Assembly (NCBI GenBank): GCA_001994995.1
Contig: MDJM01000003.1
Coordinates: 1 to 64,000, forward strand
Reading direction: 5' to 3'
DNA length: 64,000 bases
Source of the DNA: Candidatus Parepulonipiscium sp. PG-Nuni2H_MBin01
Lineage (GTDB): Bacteria; Bacillota; Clostridia; Lachnospirales; Cellulosilyticaceae
Below the pieces are notes generated by a model, which saw nothing but the letters and a program-made list of their open reading frames with translations, made no database searches and was not told where the DNA came from. Below are positions 34,890 through 44,090 of the stretch, one piece after another (position 1 is the first letter of the stretch; every line of letters starts with the position of its first letter). A program made the translations under genes and the position numbers.

Positions 34890-36143
34890 TAGCAAAGATA
34901 CTAACTGCTTATCTTTCATACTTTGTAGTGCAAACATTACGCCTAGCCTAGCATGGTAGTGTGTTAAACCACCTTGAAAAAATACTGTATAAGGTGGTTT
35001 TATAGGAGCATCAGCACTCAATTCTATAGAAGAACCTTGTATAAATGTTCCTGCCGCCATTATAACATCAGCATCATAACCTGGCATATTCCAAGGCTTG
35101 GGTATAACAAAACTATCTACAGGTGCAGCTTTTTGGATACCCTCACAAAATGCAATTACGTTTTCAGCAGTTTTCATATCTATAGCTTGAATTATATCAT
35201 GTCTTGACTGTGTTGATTGAGGTTGCACATCAAAGCCCAAGTTTTCAAATACTGCAGAAGCAAGTATAGCTCCTTTAAGGGCATTTGCAACAGTTTCAGG
35301 TGCCATAAATAAACCTTGTATAACAGCCTGATTAAGCCCTAATGTAGCCCCCACTTCTTTCCCCAAACCAGGGGCAGTAAGTCTCATTGCACATTTTTCC
35401 ACCAACTCATGTTTCCCTGCTATATATCCTCCTGTTGGAGCAAGCCCTCCACCTGGATTTTTTATAAGTGAACCTACAACTAAATCTGCACCCACCTCAC
35501 AAGGTTCAGTAGTTTCTACAAATTCGCCGTAGCAATTATCTACCATACAAATAATATTTGGATTAACATTTTTAATACAATCTATAAGCTCTTTAATTTG
35601 CGATATTGATAAACTTGGGCGGTAACTATATCCTTTAGACCGCTGAATAAGCACTACTTTAGTTCTTTCGTTTATAGAATTTATAATACCCTCATAATCA
35701 AATGAAAAGTCTGGCAATAAATCTACCTGATTATATGTGATTCCAAACTCTTGTAGACTGCCACAAGCTGGCACAATTCCTATCACTGAATCTAAAGTAT
35801 CATATGGTTTACCTACTACAGATAGTAACTCATCATTAGGGCGCAGTAAGCCGAATAATGCTACAGTAAGCGCATGAGTCCCTGACATTAATTGCGGTCT
35901 AACTAGTGCATCTTCTGTCCTAAACACATCAGCATAAATCTTTTCAACCACTTCCCTCCCTAAATCATTATAACCATAACCGCTAGTAGCTGCAAAATGT
36001 ATATCACTGAGTTGATTTTTTTGCATAGCTGCTAGGACTTTAGCACCATTAATTTGACTAATTTTATCTATATTATCGTAACTCTCTTCTTTTAATGTAT
36101 TTTCAATTTCTTCACAAAATTGTTTAACTTGTTCGTCTATCAT
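34887..36143 (-). CDS. Methionine gamma-lyase-family / aluminium-resistance-type PLP enzyme
   Basis: A 418-residue PLP enzyme of the COG4100 group (B. subtilis YnbB-like, often called aluminium resistance protein). The markers are HFAATSGYGYNDLGREVVEKIYADVF, RPQLMSGTHALTVALFGLLRPNDELL, MVDNCYGEFVE and the Schiff-base segment GSLIKNPGGGLAPTGGYIAG. The substrate is uncertain, with a C-S lyase on cysteine-type thioethers being most likely. AAGGAG precedes the ATG. Lies just downstream of rnjA on the same strand. Confidence 0.9.
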   Translation of the reverse strand: MIDEQVKQFCEEIENTLKEESYDNIDKISQINGAKVLAAMQKNQLSDIHFAATSGYGYNDLGREVVEKIYADVFRTEDALVRPQLMSGTHALTVALFGLLRPNDELLSVVGKPYDTLDSVIGIVPACGSLQEFGITYNQVDLLPDFSFDYEGIINSINERTKVVLIQRSKGYSYRPSLSISQIKELIDCIKNVNPNIICMVDNCYGEFVETTEPCEVGADLVVGSLIKNPGGGLAPTGGYIAGKHELVEKCAMRLTAPGLGKEVGATLGLNQAVIQGLFMAPETVANALKGAILASAVFENLGFDVQPQSTQSRHDIIQAIDMKTAENVIAFCEGIQKAAPVDSFVIPKPWNMPGYDADVIMAAGTFIQGSSIELSADAPIKPPYTVFFQGGLTHYHARLGVMFALQSMKDKQLVSLL

Positions 36144-36155
36144 TTAATTTTCTCC

Positions 36156-36184
36156 TTAAAAAAGCTGCACCATAAGGTGCAGCT
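36156..36184 (-). terminator. Terminator of rnjA
   Basis: AGCTGCACC/GGTGCAGCT perfect 9-pair stem (about 36162-36183), overlapping the rnjA stop codon and followed on the minus strand by TTTTTT. Confidence 0.9.
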
Positions 36185-37850
36185 AAATTTCCATAATAAT
36201 AGGAAGTACCATAGGACTACGCTTTGTTTTCTGCCATACAAAATCTCTAAGGTCATCTTTTACAATAGTTTTAATCTGCATCCAATCAGTGATACTTTCA
36301 CGTTCACACCTATCCAATGCTTTTCTAACTATACTTCTAGCCTGGTCCATAAGGTCTTCCGCTTCTCTTACATATACAAATCCTCTTGAAATAATATCAG
36401 GTCCAGCAACCGCTTGCCCTGCACCATCTAATGTCATAACCGCAATTAATAAACCATCTTGAGATAGATGTTTACGGTCACGAAGTACAATGTTTCCAAC
36501 ATCTCCAACACCTAATCCATCTACTAACACCTGTCCTGATGGTACTGTACCTACTATTTTACAAGCATTACGCCCTAACTCTAACACATCACCTATAGAC
36601 ATAATCGTAATATTTTCTTTAGGCATACCCATGCTAACTGCAAGTTCGGCATGTTTTTGTAAATGTCTATACTCTCCATGAACAGGTATAAAGTATTTAG
36701 GTTTTATTAAAGTATGAATTAGTTTTAATTCTTCTTGAGCCGCATGTCCGGATACATGAGTATCATCCTTAATCACAACAGCTCCTTTTTGTGCTAAATC
36801 ATTAATAACAGTCGAAACTGTTTTTTCATTACCAGGGATAGGGGTTGCACTAAGAATTACAACATCACCTGGCTTAATTTCAACTTGTTTATGCTCCGAT
36901 TTAGACATTCTAGATAATGCTGCCATAGGTTCACCTTGGCTACCTGTCATAATAATCACTACTTGTTCATCAGTATAACGTTTTAGTTCATTAACATCAA
37001 TCAAGGTATTTTTAGGAATATCCAAATATCCAAGCTCACTAGCAATTTTAACTACACTTACCATACTACGTCCCATAACAGAGACCTTTCTATTGGCCTC
37101 AGCTGCTGCATTTATAATTTGTTGAACTCTATCTACATTAGAAGCAAAAGTTGCAACCATTATACGTTTGTCCTTATAGGTAGTGAAAATTGACGTTAAC
37201 GTGGAGCCAACCATACGTTCAGATTGCGTATAGCCCGGTCTTTCAGAATTAGTGCTATCTGCCATTAAAGCTAGCACACCTTTTTTGCCAAGTTCCGCTA
37301 ATCTGTGTAAATCAACAGGTGCTCCCTGAATAGGCGTATAGTCGATTTTAAAGTCCCCCGTATGCACAATCGTTCCAACAGGCGTCCATATTGATAACAT
37401 AACCGAATCAGCAATACTATGATTAGAAGTAATAAATTCTACCTTAAAGCTATTACCCAGTTTAATCGTATCTCCTTGACTTACAGGATGTCTAGTTGTT
37501 GTATTCATAAGATTGTGTTCACGAAGTTTATTCTCAACAAGCCCCATAGTAAGACGAGTGCCATATACCGGAACATTAATATCTCTTAGTATATACGGTA
37601 ATCCTCCTATATGGTCTTCATGACCATGCGTAATTACAATGCCTTTAATTTTTTCAAGGTTTTTCATAAGATAAGTTACATCTGGAATAACTAAGTCAAT
37701 TCCTAACATTTCATCACCTGGAAATGCTAAACCACAGTCGATAATAACAATATCCTCATCGTACTCGAAAACAGTCATGTTTTTTCCAATTTCGCCAAGT
37801 CCTCCGAGTGGTATAACTCTTAATTTGCTTTTTGTTTGTCTAGGTTTCAA
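36183..37850 (-). CDS. rnjA: Ribonuclease J
   Basis: A 555-residue metallo-beta-lactamase/beta-CASP nuclease with 5'-3' exonuclease and endonuclease activity in mRNA decay and rRNA processing. Zinc motif HGHEDH (75-80), GLGEIGKN at the start, HTGDFK, ADSTNSERPG and the beta-CASP VHVSGHAAQEE-like motif THVSGHAAQEELK. Start TTG 37850 after AAAGGAGG. Only one RNase J gene is in the window. Confidence 0.96.
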   Translation of the reverse strand: MKPRQTKSKLRVIPLGGLGEIGKNMTVFEYDEDIVIIDCGLAFPGDEMLGIDLVIPDVTYLMKNLEKIKGIVITHGHEDHIGGLPYILRDINVPVYGTRLTMGLVENKLREHNLMNTTTRHPVSQGDTIKLGNSFKVEFITSNHSIADSVMLSIWTPVGTIVHTGDFKIDYTPIQGAPVDLHRLAELGKKGVLALMADSTNSERPGYTQSERMVGSTLTSIFTTYKDKRIMVATFASNVDRVQQIINAAAEANRKVSVMGRSMVSVVKIASELGYLDIPKNTLIDVNELKRYTDEQVVIIMTGSQGEPMAALSRMSKSEHKQVEIKPGDVVILSATPIPGNEKTVSTVINDLAQKGAVVIKDDTHVSGHAAQEELKLIHTLIKPKYFIPVHGEYRHLQKHAELAVSMGMPKENITIMSIGDVLELGRNACKIVGTVPSGQVLVDGLGVGDVGNIVLRDRKHLSQDGLLIAVMTLDGAGQAVAGPDIISRGFVYVREAEDLMDQARSIVRKALDRCERESITDWMQIKTIVKDDLRDFVWQKTKRSPMVLPIIMEI

Positions 37851-37960
37851 GCGTCTATTACCTCCTTTATATATTATAGGTACTTGTGGAAATTTTAATT
37901 TTCCATGTACCCAACTTACTACCTTAATATTTCTTAATCTATATTTTAAAGTTATATTTA

Positions 37961-38395
37961 CTAAATATTTCTACATTTTTCACATTGGCCATAAAAAGTA
38001 AGATTATGATCTAAAACGCGAAAATTATATTTATTCTCAATTTCCCTCTCAACATCTAAAAGCATATCATATTCTACCTCAAATACCTGATTACACTTTT
38101 GACATACTAAATGATGGTGGTGGTGAAGTTCATCTGGTGAACTAAGTTCAAATCTACTTACTCCATCATCAAAGTTTAGCTTATCTACTAGCCCCATATT
38201 TTCAAATAAAAGCATAGTTCTATAGACTGTAGCTAATCCAATTTCAGGATAAGTTGCCTTTACTAAATTATAAATTTCTTCTGTAGATAAATGTTTACCC
38301 TTTTGTTCAAGTAAAATATCAAGCACTGCTCTACGTTGAGTGGTTAGCTTACATCCTTTTTCTTTGAGCTTTTCCTTAAAGGCTACTGCGTTCAT
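37961..38395 (-). CDS. fur: Fur-family ferric uptake regulator
   Basis: A 144-residue metalloregulator. CKLTTQRRAVLDILLEQKGKHLS and GLATVYRTMLLFENMGLV form the winged helix. The HHHHHLVCQKC segment with CEKC near the C-terminus supplies regulatory and structural metal sites. The histidine run before CQKC is typical of Fur more than PerR. AAAAAGGGGCGG lies upstream, and a candidate Fur operator is 55 bases from the start. Confidence 0.9.
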   Translation of the reverse strand: MNAVAFKEKLKEKGCKLTTQRRAVLDILLEQKGKHLSTEEIYNLVKATYPEIGLATVYRTMLLFENMGLVDKLNFDDGVSRFELSSPDELHHHHHLVCQKCNQVFEVEYDMLLDVEREIENKYNFRVLDHNLTFYGQCEKCRNI

Positions 38396-38449
38396 ATATA
38401 CCGCCCCTTTTTGATATTAATTATACCCCATATTTAAATGTAAGTCAAT

Positions 38450-38464
38450 TGATAACAATTATTA
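38450..38464 (-). promoter_or_regulatory. Candidate Fur operator
   Basis: TGATAACAATTATTA is a 7-1-7 imperfect inverted repeat (5 of 7 positions matched) of Fur-box type between the DUF1292 stop and the fur start. Autoregulation is plausible but unproven. Confidence 0.35.
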
Positions 38465-38707
38465 GTTTATTTCTAACTCATAATCATCATTTTCCATTAA
38501 ATGTAGTGCAACTTTTTGAAATTCTACATCATCTTCTACTATAGCATAAGTTAAATTCTCTTCTGTATCCATTATCTCTTTTAGAATAACTGCTTCCTCG
38601 TCCTCATTTGCTACTAATATATATTTATTGGAATCTATTATAGCGCTATCTATTATTTCAAATAATACTTCTTCGCCATCTTCGCTATAAAAAGTTATCT
38701 TCTCCAT
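38462..38707 (-). CDS. DUF1292 family protein
   Basis: An 81-residue acidic protein of the DUF1292 (YrzB) family: MEKITFYSEDGEEVLFEIID, KYILVANEDEEAVILKEI, VEFQKVALHL. In Firmicutes it regularly forms the ireB-ruvX-yrzB neighbourhood, as here. The function is unknown. ATG 38707 follows GAAAGGTA. An upstream in-frame start is less well placed. Confidence 0.88.
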   Translation of the reverse strand: MEKITFYSEDGEEVLFEIIDSAIIDSNKYILVANEDEEAVILKEIMDTEENLTYAIVEDDVEFQKVALHLMENDDYELEIN

Positions 38708-38738
38708 ACTTATACCTTTCTTTCTATTATACATAGTT

Positions 38739-39164
38739 CTATCTTACACAATTAGAATCTAAATAATTTTGTAAGATAATAACTGCTGCAACTTTATCTA
38801 TAACCTGTTTACGTTTAGCGCGGCTTACATTAGCATCAATTAACATATGTTCAGCTGCAACTGTAGTAAGTCTTTCATCCCACATATCTACAGGTATTTT
38901 TAGTTTATTTTCTAATTTAGTTTTAAATTTTAGTGTTACTTGAGCACGCTCACCTATAGTATCATTCATATTTTTAGGCAAACCTAGTACTATTTTATCT
39001 ACTTTATATTGATCACAAATTTCTGCTATTCTATTAACAGTGGGTTTAATATTTAGCGGGTCCACTCGCCTTATTATTTCAAGACCTTGAGCAGTTAGGC
39101 CTAACGGGTCACTAAGCGCAACACCTGTTGTGTTTGTTCCATAATCCAATCCTAATATACGCAT
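38739..39164 (-). CDS. ruvX: Holliday junction resolvase-like / rRNA-processing nuclease RuvX (YqgF)
   Basis: A 141-residue RNase H-fold protein. MRILGLDYGTNTTGVALSDP holds the first catalytic Asp, VDKIVLGLPKNMNDT the second strand and MWDERLTTVAAEHML the Glu/Thr region. Members process 16S rRNA ends and were proposed as junction resolvases. Neighbours ireB and DUF1292 are conserved in Firmicutes. Confidence 0.94.
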   Translation of the reverse strand: MRILGLDYGTNTTGVALSDPLGLTAQGLEIIRRVDPLNIKPTVNRIAEICDQYKVDKIVLGLPKNMNDTIGERAQVTLKFKTKLENKLKIPVDMWDERLTTVAAEHMLIDANVSRAKRKQVIDKVAAVIILQNYLDSNCVR

Positions 39165-39180
39165 ATTTAGTCCTCTATCT

Positions 39181-39211
39181 AAAAAAGCTGTAGAACTTAT
39201 ATCTACAGCAA
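39181..39211 (-). terminator. Terminator after ireB
   Basis: Perfect 8-pair stem GCTGTAGA/TCTACAGC (39187-39194 with 39202-39209) with six A on the left (T on the minus strand). It splits ireB from ruvX. Confidence 0.85.
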
Positions 39212-39215
39212 AATC

Positions 39216-39470
39216 TTAAGTTTCTTTGATATAAAATGCAACTAATTCTTCTAATATTTCATCTCTTTCAAGCTTTCTGATTTTTGTTCGAGCACCATTA
39301 TAGCTTGTAATATATGTGGGATCTCCCGACATAATATACCCAACTATTTGATTAATGGGATTATATCCTTTATCTTTAAGTGCGGTATAAACATCTATCA
39401 AAATCTCTCGAGTAGATACCTGTTCAGGGATATCAAAGTGAAATTGCATAGTGTTGTGTAAGTTATTCAT
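39216..39470 (-). CDS. ireB: IreB-family regulatory phosphoprotein
   Basis: An 84-residue protein of the former DUF965 family. IreB is a substrate of the Ser/Thr kinase IreK and tunes cephalosporin resistance in enterococci. Diagnostic segments are [35 protein letters not shown] and [14 protein letters not shown]. The leader is unusual: the nearest good Shine-Dalgarno is more than 30 bases upstream, behind a hairpin. alaS, its usual upstream neighbour, is not in the window. Confidence 0.92.
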   Translation of the reverse strand: MNNLHNTMQFHFDIPEQVSTREILIDVYTALKDKGYNPINQIVGYIMSGDPTYITSYNGARTKIRKLERDEILEELVAFYIKET

Positions 39471-39479
39471 CTGAAATTA

Positions 39480-39511
39480 GCAAGGAGTGAAAATTCCTTG
39501 CAACCTCCTTT
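39480..39511 (-). promoter_or_regulatory. Hairpin between ribosome binding site and ireB start
   Basis: On the minus strand AAAGGAGG (39511-39504) is followed by a 22-base hairpin with perfect 7-pair stem GCAAGGA/TCCTTGC (39501-39480) and then 9 bases before ATG 39470. If the hairpin folds, the site is brought to about 11 bases from the start. If it does not, translation should be poor. No T-run follows, so it is not a terminator. Confidence 0.5.
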
Positions 39512-39607
39512 CTATATAATAAACTGTCTTAGATATATAATAATATAATATAATTTATCTTGCAATACAAAAAGTATGTTTAACTCTTTTAATATTTATA
39601 AAAATTA

Positions 39608-40978
39608 TTATTTTATAAGTGTCGCTGATAATACATCTCCGACTCTTTTGTCTATGCTTACTTTATTAATCTTATTAGTCAATATTTCATCTGTTGCTAC
39701 CTCAACCTTTAAATAATTACTTGTATAGCCCGTACTTATTCCATTTTGCGATGTTTCAAATAACACCTCTACTATTTTACCACATTCTCTGTCCAAAAAT
39801 GCATATCTAAGTTTAGCTTCAATTTGTGCTAGTCTTTTTACTCTCTCATCTTTTATCTGCGATGATATTTGTTCACTCATTTTACTAGCAATAGTACCCT
39901 CACGATTAGAATAAGGGAATATATGGATTTGGGAAAAGCCCACCTTTTGTACAAATTCTAACGTTTCTAAAAATTCTTGTTCAGTTTCACCTGGAAATCC
40001 TACTATAATATCTGTAGTAATAGCTATATCAGGCCATAAATTTCTAAGTATCATCACGCTATCGAAATACTGCTGGGTAGTATATCTTCGCTTCATTCTA
40101 TTTAATACGCTATTAGAACCACTTTGCAATGATAAATGAAAATGCTGACACATCTTTTTTGTAGTGACAAGCATATTTACAAACTCATTTGTTACAACTA
40201 TAGGTTCAATAGAACTCATTCTTATACGCTCAATTCCGTCAACATTATTTAACTTTGGTAATAATGTATTTAAAGAGACATTACTTAAATCTTTTCCATA
40301 AGAGGCAACATGTATACCTGTTAAAACAATTTCTTTAAAATTATTTATTGCCAGTCTACTTGCTTCCTTAATCACGTTGTCTTCTTTTCTACTTCTTATT
40401 TTACCCCGAACATAAGGAATAATACAATAAGTACAATAATTATTACAACCTTCTTGGATTTTTAAATAAACTCTAGTATGCTCGCTCATCTGTGAAATGG
40501 TAAGTTCTTCAAATTCAGCTATTTCCATTATATTGTCCACATAGTTAGTAATTAATTCGTTATTTGTTCCATGATTAGAAATACTAAAATTTTCCACTAT
40601 ATCAATTAGTTCCTTACGCCTATTAGTTCCTATTACAATATCCACTTCAGTAACTTCATCTTGAATTTTATCAGAAACCGCTTGCGCATAACATCCCATT
40701 GCTACTAAAATACTAAACGGATTAATTTTTTTAGTTTTACGTAAAATTTGTCTGCACTTTCTATCACTAAGATGAGTTACTGTACAGGTATTTACAATAT
40801 AAATATCAGCAATCTCTTTAAATGGCACTACCTCATAACCTCGTTCTTTAAACTGCTCAGCTACAGCTTCTGTATCATATTGGTTTACTTTACATCCAAG
40901 CGTATATATACTAACATACTTCGCTCTCCCATATCTATTAAAAAAATCTTCTTTATTTAATGCTAAATTTACGTTCAT
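39608..40978 (-). CDS. mtaB: tRNA threonylcarbamoyladenosine methylthiotransferase MtaB
   Basis: A 456-residue radical SAM enzyme that adds a methylthio group to t6A37 of tRNA. UPF0004 cluster ligands C29, C65 and C96, radical SAM cluster C178-x3-C182-x2-C185 (GCNNYCTYC), and a C-terminal TRAM domain (VEVLFETSQNGISTGYTSNYL). TLGCKVNQYDTEAV identifies the MtaB branch over MiaB and RimO. AAGGAAAG precedes the ATG. Confidence 0.94.
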   Translation of the reverse strand: MNVNLALNKEDFFNRYGRAKYVSIYTLGCKVNQYDTEAVAEQFKERGYEVVPFKEIADIYIVNTCTVTHLSDRKCRQILRKTKKINPFSILVAMGCYAQAVSDKIQDEVTEVDIVIGTNRRKELIDIVENFSISNHGTNNELITNYVDNIMEIAEFEELTISQMSEHTRVYLKIQEGCNNYCTYCIIPYVRGKIRSRKEDNVIKEASRLAINNFKEIVLTGIHVASYGKDLSNVSLNTLLPKLNNVDGIERIRMSSIEPIVVTNEFVNMLVTTKKMCQHFHLSLQSGSNSVLNRMKRRYTTQQYFDSVMILRNLWPDIAITTDIIVGFPGETEQEFLETLEFVQKVGFSQIHIFPYSNREGTIASKMSEQISSQIKDERVKRLAQIEAKLRYAFLDRECGKIVEVLFETSQNGISTGYTSNYLKVEVATDEILTNKINKVSIDKRVGDVLSATLIK

Positions 40979-41169
40979 ACATCTTTCCTTTTCTTAAAAT
41001 CAAAAACACCATATTTTTATATATAGTATACCCAACTTTTAGCTAAATTATTTCTAACTAAAAAATATTATATTAATCTAGTTTTTTATCTATTTAATTA
41101 AAGAAGTGGAGGCTTTACTTAATTGTTAAAAAGTGGTATGGTAATGATAAATTAAGGAGGTGCAGTAAA

Positions 41170-42201
41170 TTGAATATTGATTTTTTAGATAGAAAATCCA
41201 ATGTATCTTTAAACCTTGAAGATTTGTATAGTCGTTTTGGATATTGGAAATATACTATGAATAGATTTGAGTCATATGCGTTTTATATGGAAAATGAAAA
41301 TTTCTTAAACGATAACCGAGTTATTACACTGCAGGGTTCTAGTGGTAAATTATTAGCTTTAAAACCAGATGTAACGATGAGTATTGTCAAAAACTATAAA
41401 ATGTTAGGTAAGAGTAAAATATATTATAATGAACCTGTATTCAAGGTACCTCAAGGCGAATCAGAGTTTAAGGAAATTCATCAGGCTGGCATAGAGTATA
41501 TTGGCAATGTTGATGTATATCAGACTGCTGAAGTTTTAAATTTAGCAATTAAAAGTCTACAAACAATTGGAGAGGACTATCGCCTATGCATTTCTCATGT
41601 AGGTATAGTTAATGAAGTGTTAGAGTCACTTAAATTTAGTGTTAGTGAGAAATATCAGGTAATTACGTATTTGCAACAAAAAAATTCACATGACTTAACT
41701 AAGTATTTAATGGAATTAGGCCGAGTGGAAGATATAAAAATTTTTGAAATATTATCTAAAGTTGATGGTGACCTAAATGAAGGAATTAATTTCTTAATTG
41801 AACAGAATATGTTTAAAGGGTTAGAGTTTTTACGTGAAATTGCAACTATATTATCTGAAATAACTGATTGTAGTAAAATTTCATTGGACTTTTCTCATTT
41901 ATCTACTACTGAATATTATAATGATTTAGTATTTACTGGATATGTAAAAGGGCTTGCTAATAGTGTGCTATCTGGTGGGAGATATGATAATTTATTAAGC
42001 AAAATGGGTGTTAGGGACAAGTCAGCGTTAGGATTTGCCGTTAATCTTAGTGAGGTTAGTAAATTACCTGCTAAAAAAGTTAGCAAGAGGAAAATTGTTC
42101 GTTATAATGATACAAAAAAGCCATTGGATATGTTAAAAGAAGCAAATATATGGTTTGAAGAAGGCGAAAGTTTTTGTATTTTACAAGGAGGTTCACAGTG
42201 A
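41170..42201 (+). CDS. hisZ: ATP phosphoribosyltransferase regulatory subunit HisZ
   Basis: A 343-residue HisRS-like protein that completes the short form of HisG and mediates histidine feedback. LKPDVTMSIVKNYK, YYNEPVFKVPQGESEFKEIHQAGIEYIG and GGRYDNLLSKMG show the class II synthetase fold without the aminoacylation signature. Start TTG 41170 after AAGGAGG. First gene of a nine-gene his operon. It overlaps hisG by four bases (GTGA). No T-box was seen upstream. Confidence 0.93.
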   Translation: MNIDFLDRKSNVSLNLEDLYSRFGYWKYTMNRFESYAFYMENENFLNDNRVITLQGSSGKLLALKPDVTMSIVKNYKMLGKSKIYYNEPVFKVPQGESEFKEIHQAGIEYIGNVDVYQTAEVLNLAIKSLQTIGEDYRLCISHVGIVNEVLESLKFSVSEKYQVITYLQQKNSHDLTKYLMELGRVEDIKIFEILSKVDGDLNEGINFLIEQNMFKGLEFLREIATILSEITDCSKISLDFSHLSTTEYYNDLVFTGYVKGLANSVLSGGRYDNLLSKMGVRDKSALGFAVNLSEVSKLPAKKVSKRKIVRYNDTKKPLDMLKEANIWFEEGESFCILQGGSQ

Positions 42202-42812
42202 TAGATATAGCACTGCCTAAAGGTCGTTTAGGAGAGAAGGTTTATGAGTTATTTGAAAATATGGGGTACTCAGTAAATGAGTCGCTTAAGACTACCCGAA
42301 AACTTGTATTAGAAGATAGTAATAAAGAAGTGAGATTTTTTCTTATAAAACCATCCGATGTAGCTGTTTATGTGGAAAGAGGAGTTGCAGATATAGGTAT
42401 AGTGGGCAAAGATTCTCTTATCGAATCTGGTGTAGATGTATATGAACTTTTAGACCTTGGAATGGGTAAATGTTCTATGTGCGTATGTTCGCCAATTAAC
42501 TACGTGGATGATGGCAGAAAAACCCTTAATATAGCTACTAAATACCCAAATATAACAAGAGACTATTATATAAACCGTGATATTGATATTATAAAACTAA
42601 ATGGTTCCATTGAACTTGCGCCTTTACTAGGCCTATCCCATGTAATTGTGGATATAGTGGAAACAGGAGGAACACTTAGAGAAAATAATCTTAAAGTAGA
42701 TGCTAAAATTATGGAGCTTAGTGCACGTGTAATTGCTTCAAAAAGTAGATATAATTTTAATAAAGCAGCTATAGATAATTTAATTAATTTGATGGACACG
42801 CGCACTATTTAA
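42198..42812 (+). CDS. hisG: ATP phosphoribosyltransferase, short form
   Basis: The first step of histidine synthesis, ATP plus PRPP, 204 residues. IALPKGRLGEKVYELFE at the start, GVADIGIVGKDSL, and the PRPP site IVDIVETGGTLREN. It lacks the C-terminal regulatory domain, so it needs HisZ, encoded just upstream. GTG 42198 lies after AAGGAGG inside the end of hisZ. An earlier in-frame ATG at 42174 is behind that ribosome site. Confidence 0.95.
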   Translation: MIDIALPKGRLGEKVYELFENMGYSVNESLKTTRKLVLEDSNKEVRFFLIKPSDVAVYVERGVADIGIVGKDSLIESGVDVYELLDLGMGKCSMCVCSPINYVDDGRKTLNIATKYPNITRDYYINRDIDIIKLNGSIELAPLLGLSHVIVDIVETGGTLRENNLKVDAKIMELSARVIASKSRYNFNKAAIDNLINLMDTRTI

Positions 42813-42825
42813 GGGAGTATTTAAT

Positions 42826-44088
42826 ATGATAAAAATAATAACTCAACATGTAGCAATACCAAAAATAGAAAATGATATTTCGGACGAAATTGAACAGGCT
42901 GTAAAAGAGATTATAAAGGATGTTAGAAATAGAGGTGATGAAGCACTTATTGAATATGCCAAACGTTTTGATGGAGCGACACTAAGCAAACTTAAAGTTT
43001 CAGAAGATGAGATAAAAGAAGCCTATGATCGTATGGATAAAGAATATTTAGAGGTAGTTAAAAGGGCCACTAATAACATAATGGAATTTCATATGCATCA
43101 GCGTGATAAAGGCTTTATTACACTTCAACATGGTGCTTTGCTAGGCCAAAAGGTTACGCCAATTGAACGTGTAGGTATATATGTACCTGGAGGGAAAGCT
43201 GTTTATCCATCCACTGTGCTTATGAATGTAATACCAGCTAAAATCGCTGAGTGCCCTTATATTAGTGTTGTAACTCCGCCTAGAGCTGATGGGACTATTG
43301 CAGATGAAATATTAGCTTGCTGTTATCTATTAGGTGTAAGTGCTGTTTATAAAATAGGTGGTGCTGGGGCAATTGCTGCATTAGCTTATGGTACGCAATC
43401 TGTAGAGCCTGTATATAAAATAACTGGACCTGGAAATGCTTATGTAGCTGCAGCCAAAAAACAAGTTTTTGGTACTGTTGGTATAGATATGATAGCAGGA
43501 CCTTCAGAAATATTAATTATCGCTGATAACTATGCTAATCCAGCAGTTGTAGCTGCAGATTTATTATCTCAAGCCGAACATGATGCTATGGCTAGATGTA
43601 TTTTAGCAACAACCAGCGAAAAGTTAGCTAATGCAGTAAAAGAAGAGATTGAAGTCCAAATTAGAGAGTTACCAAAACACGATATTTGTAGAGCATCGAT
43701 AGATAATAATGGCCTTATTGTAATATGTGATAAGATAGAAGATTGTTTTGATATTTCTAATGAATTAGCACCAGAACATTTAGAAATTATGTTACCTGAC
43801 CCAGTATCATTTTTACCTAAAGTAAAAAGTGCGGGAAGTATATTTTTAGGAGAGTATACACCAGAAGCAATTGGAGATTATTATGCTGGAGTTAATCATA
43901 CTTTACCTACTAATGCAACATCAAAATTTTCTTCTGCTTTATCTGTAGAAACTTTTCTTAAAAAATCTACTTTCGTTTGCTATAATGAAGATGCGTTAAA
44001 AGCATCTAAAGATGATGTAGTTCTTTTTGCTACTCACGAAGGACTTGTAGCTCATGCAAAGAGTGTGTTAAGTAGAATAGAGGAATAG
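42826..44088 (+). CDS. hisD: Histidinol dehydrogenase
   Basis: A 420-residue zinc enzyme that oxidises histidinol to histidine in two NAD steps. YVPGGKAVYPSTVLMN, TGPGNAYVAAAKKQVFG, DMIAGPSEILI, LLSQAEHDAMAR and NELAPEHLEIM are all present, including the catalytic Glu-His pair. 13 bases after hisG. Confidence 0.97.
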   Translation: MIKIITQHVAIPKIENDISDEIEQAVKEIIKDVRNRGDEALIEYAKRFDGATLSKLKVSEDEIKEAYDRMDKEYLEVVKRATNNIMEFHMHQRDKGFITLQHGALLGQKVTPIERVGIYVPGGKAVYPSTVLMNVIPAKIAECPYISVVTPPRADGTIADEILACCYLLGVSAVYKIGGAGAIAALAYGTQSVEPVYKITGPGNAYVAAAKKQVFGTVGIDMIAGPSEILIIADNYANPAVVAADLLSQAEHDAMARCILATTSEKLANAVKEEIEVQIRELPKHDICRASIDNNGLIVICDKIEDCFDISNELAPEHLEIMLPDPVSFLPKVKSAGSIFLGEYTPEAIGDYYAGVNHTLPTNATSKFSSALSVETFLKKSTFVCYNEDALKASKDDVVLFATHEGLVAHAKSVLSRIEE

Positions 44089-44090
44089 AT

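Noticed and set aside
40979-41169. T-box or other riboswitch before the his operon
   Set aside because: No specifier loop, T-box sequence or terminator/antiterminator pair was visible. Only a plain AT-rich promoter region.
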